DNA of 22,810 bases from JAAFHN01 sp031421855. GTDB lineage: Bacteria; Pseudomonadota; Gammaproteobacteria; Burkholderiales; Burkholderiaceae_C. The stretch covers positions 1-22,810 of the forward strand of contig JANOPN010000139.1 in the NCBI GenBank assembly GCA_031421855.1, read 5' to 3'. Shown piece after piece: positions 20,977 to 22,810 of this stretch; the first letter of the stretch is position 1, and every line of letters starts with the position of its first letter. The notes beneath the pieces were generated by a model that saw nothing but the letters and a program-made list of their open reading frames with translations, did not search any database and had not been told where the DNA came from. Made by a program: the position numbers and the translations under genes.

Positions 20977-22308
20977 ATGAGTTTGAATCTTTCAACCGAC
21001 GACTTGATATCGCGCATCGCTGAGAAGCGAGGCGATGTAGCGGCGTTGACCCAAGCCTTGGTTCGGGTGCCGACGATCAACCCGCCCGGTGACGCGTACG
21101 AGGCGTGCGCGCGCTTGATGGGTGAACGATTGCGATTGAGCGGCTGGGACGTGCAGTACGTTCGCGCAATAGGCGCGCCGGGCGACTGCGACAGCCACCC
21201 GCGTGTGAATGTCGTGGCGCGAATCGAGGCTGCGCTGGCGGGTGAGTGTGTGCATTTCAATGGCCACATTGACGTGGTTGAGCCGGGCTCGGGGTGGACG
21301 TTTGACCCCTTTGCTGGCACGCTGAGCAACGAGCGAGTCTATGGACGCGGCACCTGCGACATGAAAGGCGGCATCGCGGCCAGCGTCGTGGCGTGCGAGG
21401 CCTTGATTGAATCGGGCCTGTTCACCCACGGCGCGCTTGAAATCAGCGGCACAGTTGACGAGGAGTCGGGTGGTTTTGCGGGTGTTGGCTACTTGGCTCG
21501 GCAAGGATTTTTTAGCCCGCCCAAGGTTCACCACGTCATCATCCCCGAGCCGCTGGGCGTGGACAGAATTTGCGTCGGTCACCGAGGCGTTTGGTGGGGC
21601 GAGGTGCAAACCAAGGGGCGCATTGCGCACGGGTCGATGCCCTTTTTGGGCGACAGTGCCATCAACCACATGGCGGCCTTCATCCACAAAATTGAGGCCG
21701 AGCTGCAACCGCGCTTAAGCCAGCGACACACGCTTGAGCCCGTTGAGCCACCGGGCGCGCGGGTGAGCACGATCAACATCAACAGCGTGCATGGCGGGCA
21801 AGTTCAACAGCGATACGTGCTCAGTGAGCATGGCGAACCCATGGCCGACACGCCCGCGCCGGTTGTGGCGCATGACTGTCGCATCGTGTTGGATCGTCGA
21901 TTCATCGCCGAAGAGTCGCTCGATGACGTCAAAGCCGAGATCGTGGCCATGCTCGATGAGCTCAAACGCACCCGCGCCGGGTTCGATTACGGCATCACCG
22001 ACATCATGAGTTTTGTGCCGACGGCCACGGCAAAAGACGCGCAAGTCGTGTTGGCCACGGCGCGTGCCATTGCGCGGGTGCTGGGCCGCGAACCAAAAAC
22101 GATTTCAAGCCCGGGTACGTATGACCAAAAACACATCGTGCGAACGGCGAAACTGGGCAACGTGATCGCCTACGGGCCGGGCATTTTGGACTTGGCGCAC
22201 CAGCCCGACGAGTATGTAGACATCGATGACTTGGTGCACAGCGCCCAAGTGATGGCCTTGGCCGCGTGGGAATTGACTCAGTCCAAAGCAGCCCAAGCGC
22301 CTAATTGA
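20977..22308 (+). CDS. M20 family metallopeptidase/deacylase (ArgE/DapE type)
   Basis: A 443-residue cytoplasmic zinc hydrolase (no signal peptide). Metal and catalytic residues of clan MH are in place: NGHIDVV (His97, Asp99), GRGTCDMKGG (Asp128), the general-base pair DEESGG (Glu162-Glu163), IIPEP (Glu191) and a C-terminal LAHQPDEYV (His near 408). The dimerisation lid begins around WWGEVQTKGRIAHGSMPFLGDSAINHM. Such enzymes remove acyl groups from amino acids (acetylornithine, succinyl-diaminopimelate and many others), and this length is typical of the broad ArgE/DapE-like group rather than true DapE (about 375). An amidase gene ends convergently with an 8-base overlap, so the pair may act in amide or N-acyl amino acid breakdown; this is inference only. 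Confidence 0.92.
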   Translation: MSLNLSTDDLISRIAEKRGDVAALTQALVRVPTINPPGDAYEACARLMGERLRLSGWDVQYVRAIGAPGDCDSHPRVNVVARIEAALAGECVHFNGHIDVVEPGSGWTFDPFAGTLSNERVYGRGTCDMKGGIAASVVACEALIESGLFTHGALEISGTVDEESGGFAGVGYLARQGFFSPPKVHHVIIPEPLGVDRICVGHRGVWWGEVQTKGRIAHGSMPFLGDSAINHMAAFIHKIEAELQPRLSQRHTLEPVEPPGARVSTININSVHGGQVQQRYVLSEHGEPMADTPAPVVAHDCRIVLDRRFIAEESLDDVKAEIVAMLDELKRTRAGFDYGITDIMSFVPTATAKDAQVVLATARAIARVLGREPKTISSPGTYDQKHIVRTAKLGNVIAYGPGILDLAHQPDEYVDIDDLVHSAQVMALAAWELTQSKAAQAPN

Positions 22309-22810
22309 TCAGGCTTGGTTTCCTTGCCAAAATGTCGCCAATCGTTGACTCGTAGTCCTGCGCCAAGTCCAGCACTTGCGCGTCATGCATCGGGCGACCA
22401 ATCAATTGCATGCCCATGGGTAGTCCGCGCGGGCTGAAGCCGACCGGTATGCTGATGGCAGGTAGCCCGCCAAACGTGGCGTAGAGCGTGCACTCCATCC
22501 AGCGGTGATACGTGTCCATGGCGCGGCCATTGATCGAAGTCGGGAATCGCGTCGCGATGTCAAACGGCCAAACCTGAGCGGTGGGGATGGCCAACATGTC
22601 GAAATGCTCAAACAACCGAGTCAACGCTGCATGAAATTGGCTTCGCTCGAGGCTTGCCTGCGCAAAAGCGCTGGCACTGAGGGTTTGGGCTTGGTCGTAT
22701 TCCCAAAGTGCTTCGGGTTTGATGCGGTGTCGATTGGCTGCAGCCTTTAAATGCGGTGCGATTCGGCTGCCCACAATGACGTTGCGCCACACCAACCATG
22801 CCGCCCATAT
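22301..22810 (-). CDS. Amidase (amidase signature family), C-terminal part, runs off the right edge
   Basis: The minus-strand frame is open from the window edge to the TAG at 22301, giving 169 residues of a C-terminus. DMLAIPTAQVWPFDI, TLYATFGGLPAISIPVGFSPRGLPMGMQLIGRPMHDAQVLDLAQDYE is the characteristic end of GatA-like amidases (the LPAIS.P.G....GLP.G.Q..G block). The catalytic Ser-cisSer-Lys triad and the GGSSGG region lie outside the window. An internal TTG near 22795 is not the real start because the frame continues upstream (AWLVWRNV). The substrate cannot be inferred. It converges on and overlaps the M20 gene by 8 bases. Confidence 0.9.
   Translation of the reverse strand: MWAAWLVWRNVIVGSRIAPHLKAAANRHRIKPEALWEYDQAQTLSASAFAQASLERSQFHAALTRLFEHFDMLAIPTAQVWPFDIATRFPTSINGRAMDTYHRWMECTLYATFGGLPAISIPVGFSPRGLPMGMQLIGRPMHDAQVLDLAQDYESTIGDILARKPSLIN

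Noticed and set aside
20992..21708. Open minus-strand frame of 238 codons
   Set aside because: Antisense to the M20 hydrolase with all its metal ligands; no ribosome binding site or domain.

Overview
The window looks like an ordinary chromosomal segment of a betaproteobacterium, most likely Burkholderiales and close to Comamonadaceae. This placement is inferred from three things: GC-rich coding sequence with AT-richer intergenic gaps, an orphan Bug-family binding protein, and a Liv-type ABC transporter locus built around acyl-CoA ligases together with a fused IcmF mutase. No phage, IS, CRISPR, rRNA or tRNA was seen. Coding density is high and no gene-free gap exceeds about 210 bases.

Layout. 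Positions 1-1186 (minus) hold the N-terminal half of a secreted prolyl oligopeptidase that leaves the window. It is followed on the plus strand by an MFS exporter (1185-2615) and a TSUP/TauE-type permease (2679-3428). A minus-strand BlaI-type repressor and M56 (BlaR1-like) membrane protease pair (3449-5133) has a promoter with two operator-like dyads. Next come an orphan tripartite-transporter binding protein with a clear terminator (5308-6350, minus) and a small exported rhodanese-like protein without the catalytic cysteine (6551-7117, plus).

The centre (7240-15746, minus) is one long operon in the order acyl-CoA ligase, livG, livH, livM, periplasmic binding protein, livF, PaaK-like ligase. 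A Crp/Fnr-type regulator (15921-16628) diverges from it across a dyad-rich gap. The gene order suggests import of an organic or aromatic/branched acid directly coupled to CoA activation; the substrate is not readable from the sequence.

The right part has a fused isobutyryl-CoA mutase IcmF (16641-19955, minus). It carries the isobutyryl-type Gln at the substrate-specificity position and sits behind a promoter with a perfect 22-bp palindrome. Then come an unrecognised exported protein (20131-20952), an M20 (ArgE/DapE-type) deacylase (20977-22308) and the C-terminal part of an amidase (22301-22810, minus, leaving the window).

The least explained signals are: a roughly 65-bp interspersed repeat in three intergenic gaps (2620-2685, 5233-5298, 7155-7212), each copy holding a similar 6-8 codon ATG micro-ORF; the IcmF operator; the BlaI/M56 pair with an unrecognised periplasmic tail and no beta-lactamase nearby; the PaaK-like ligase lacking its P-loop; and tandem hairpins between the binding-protein and livF genes.
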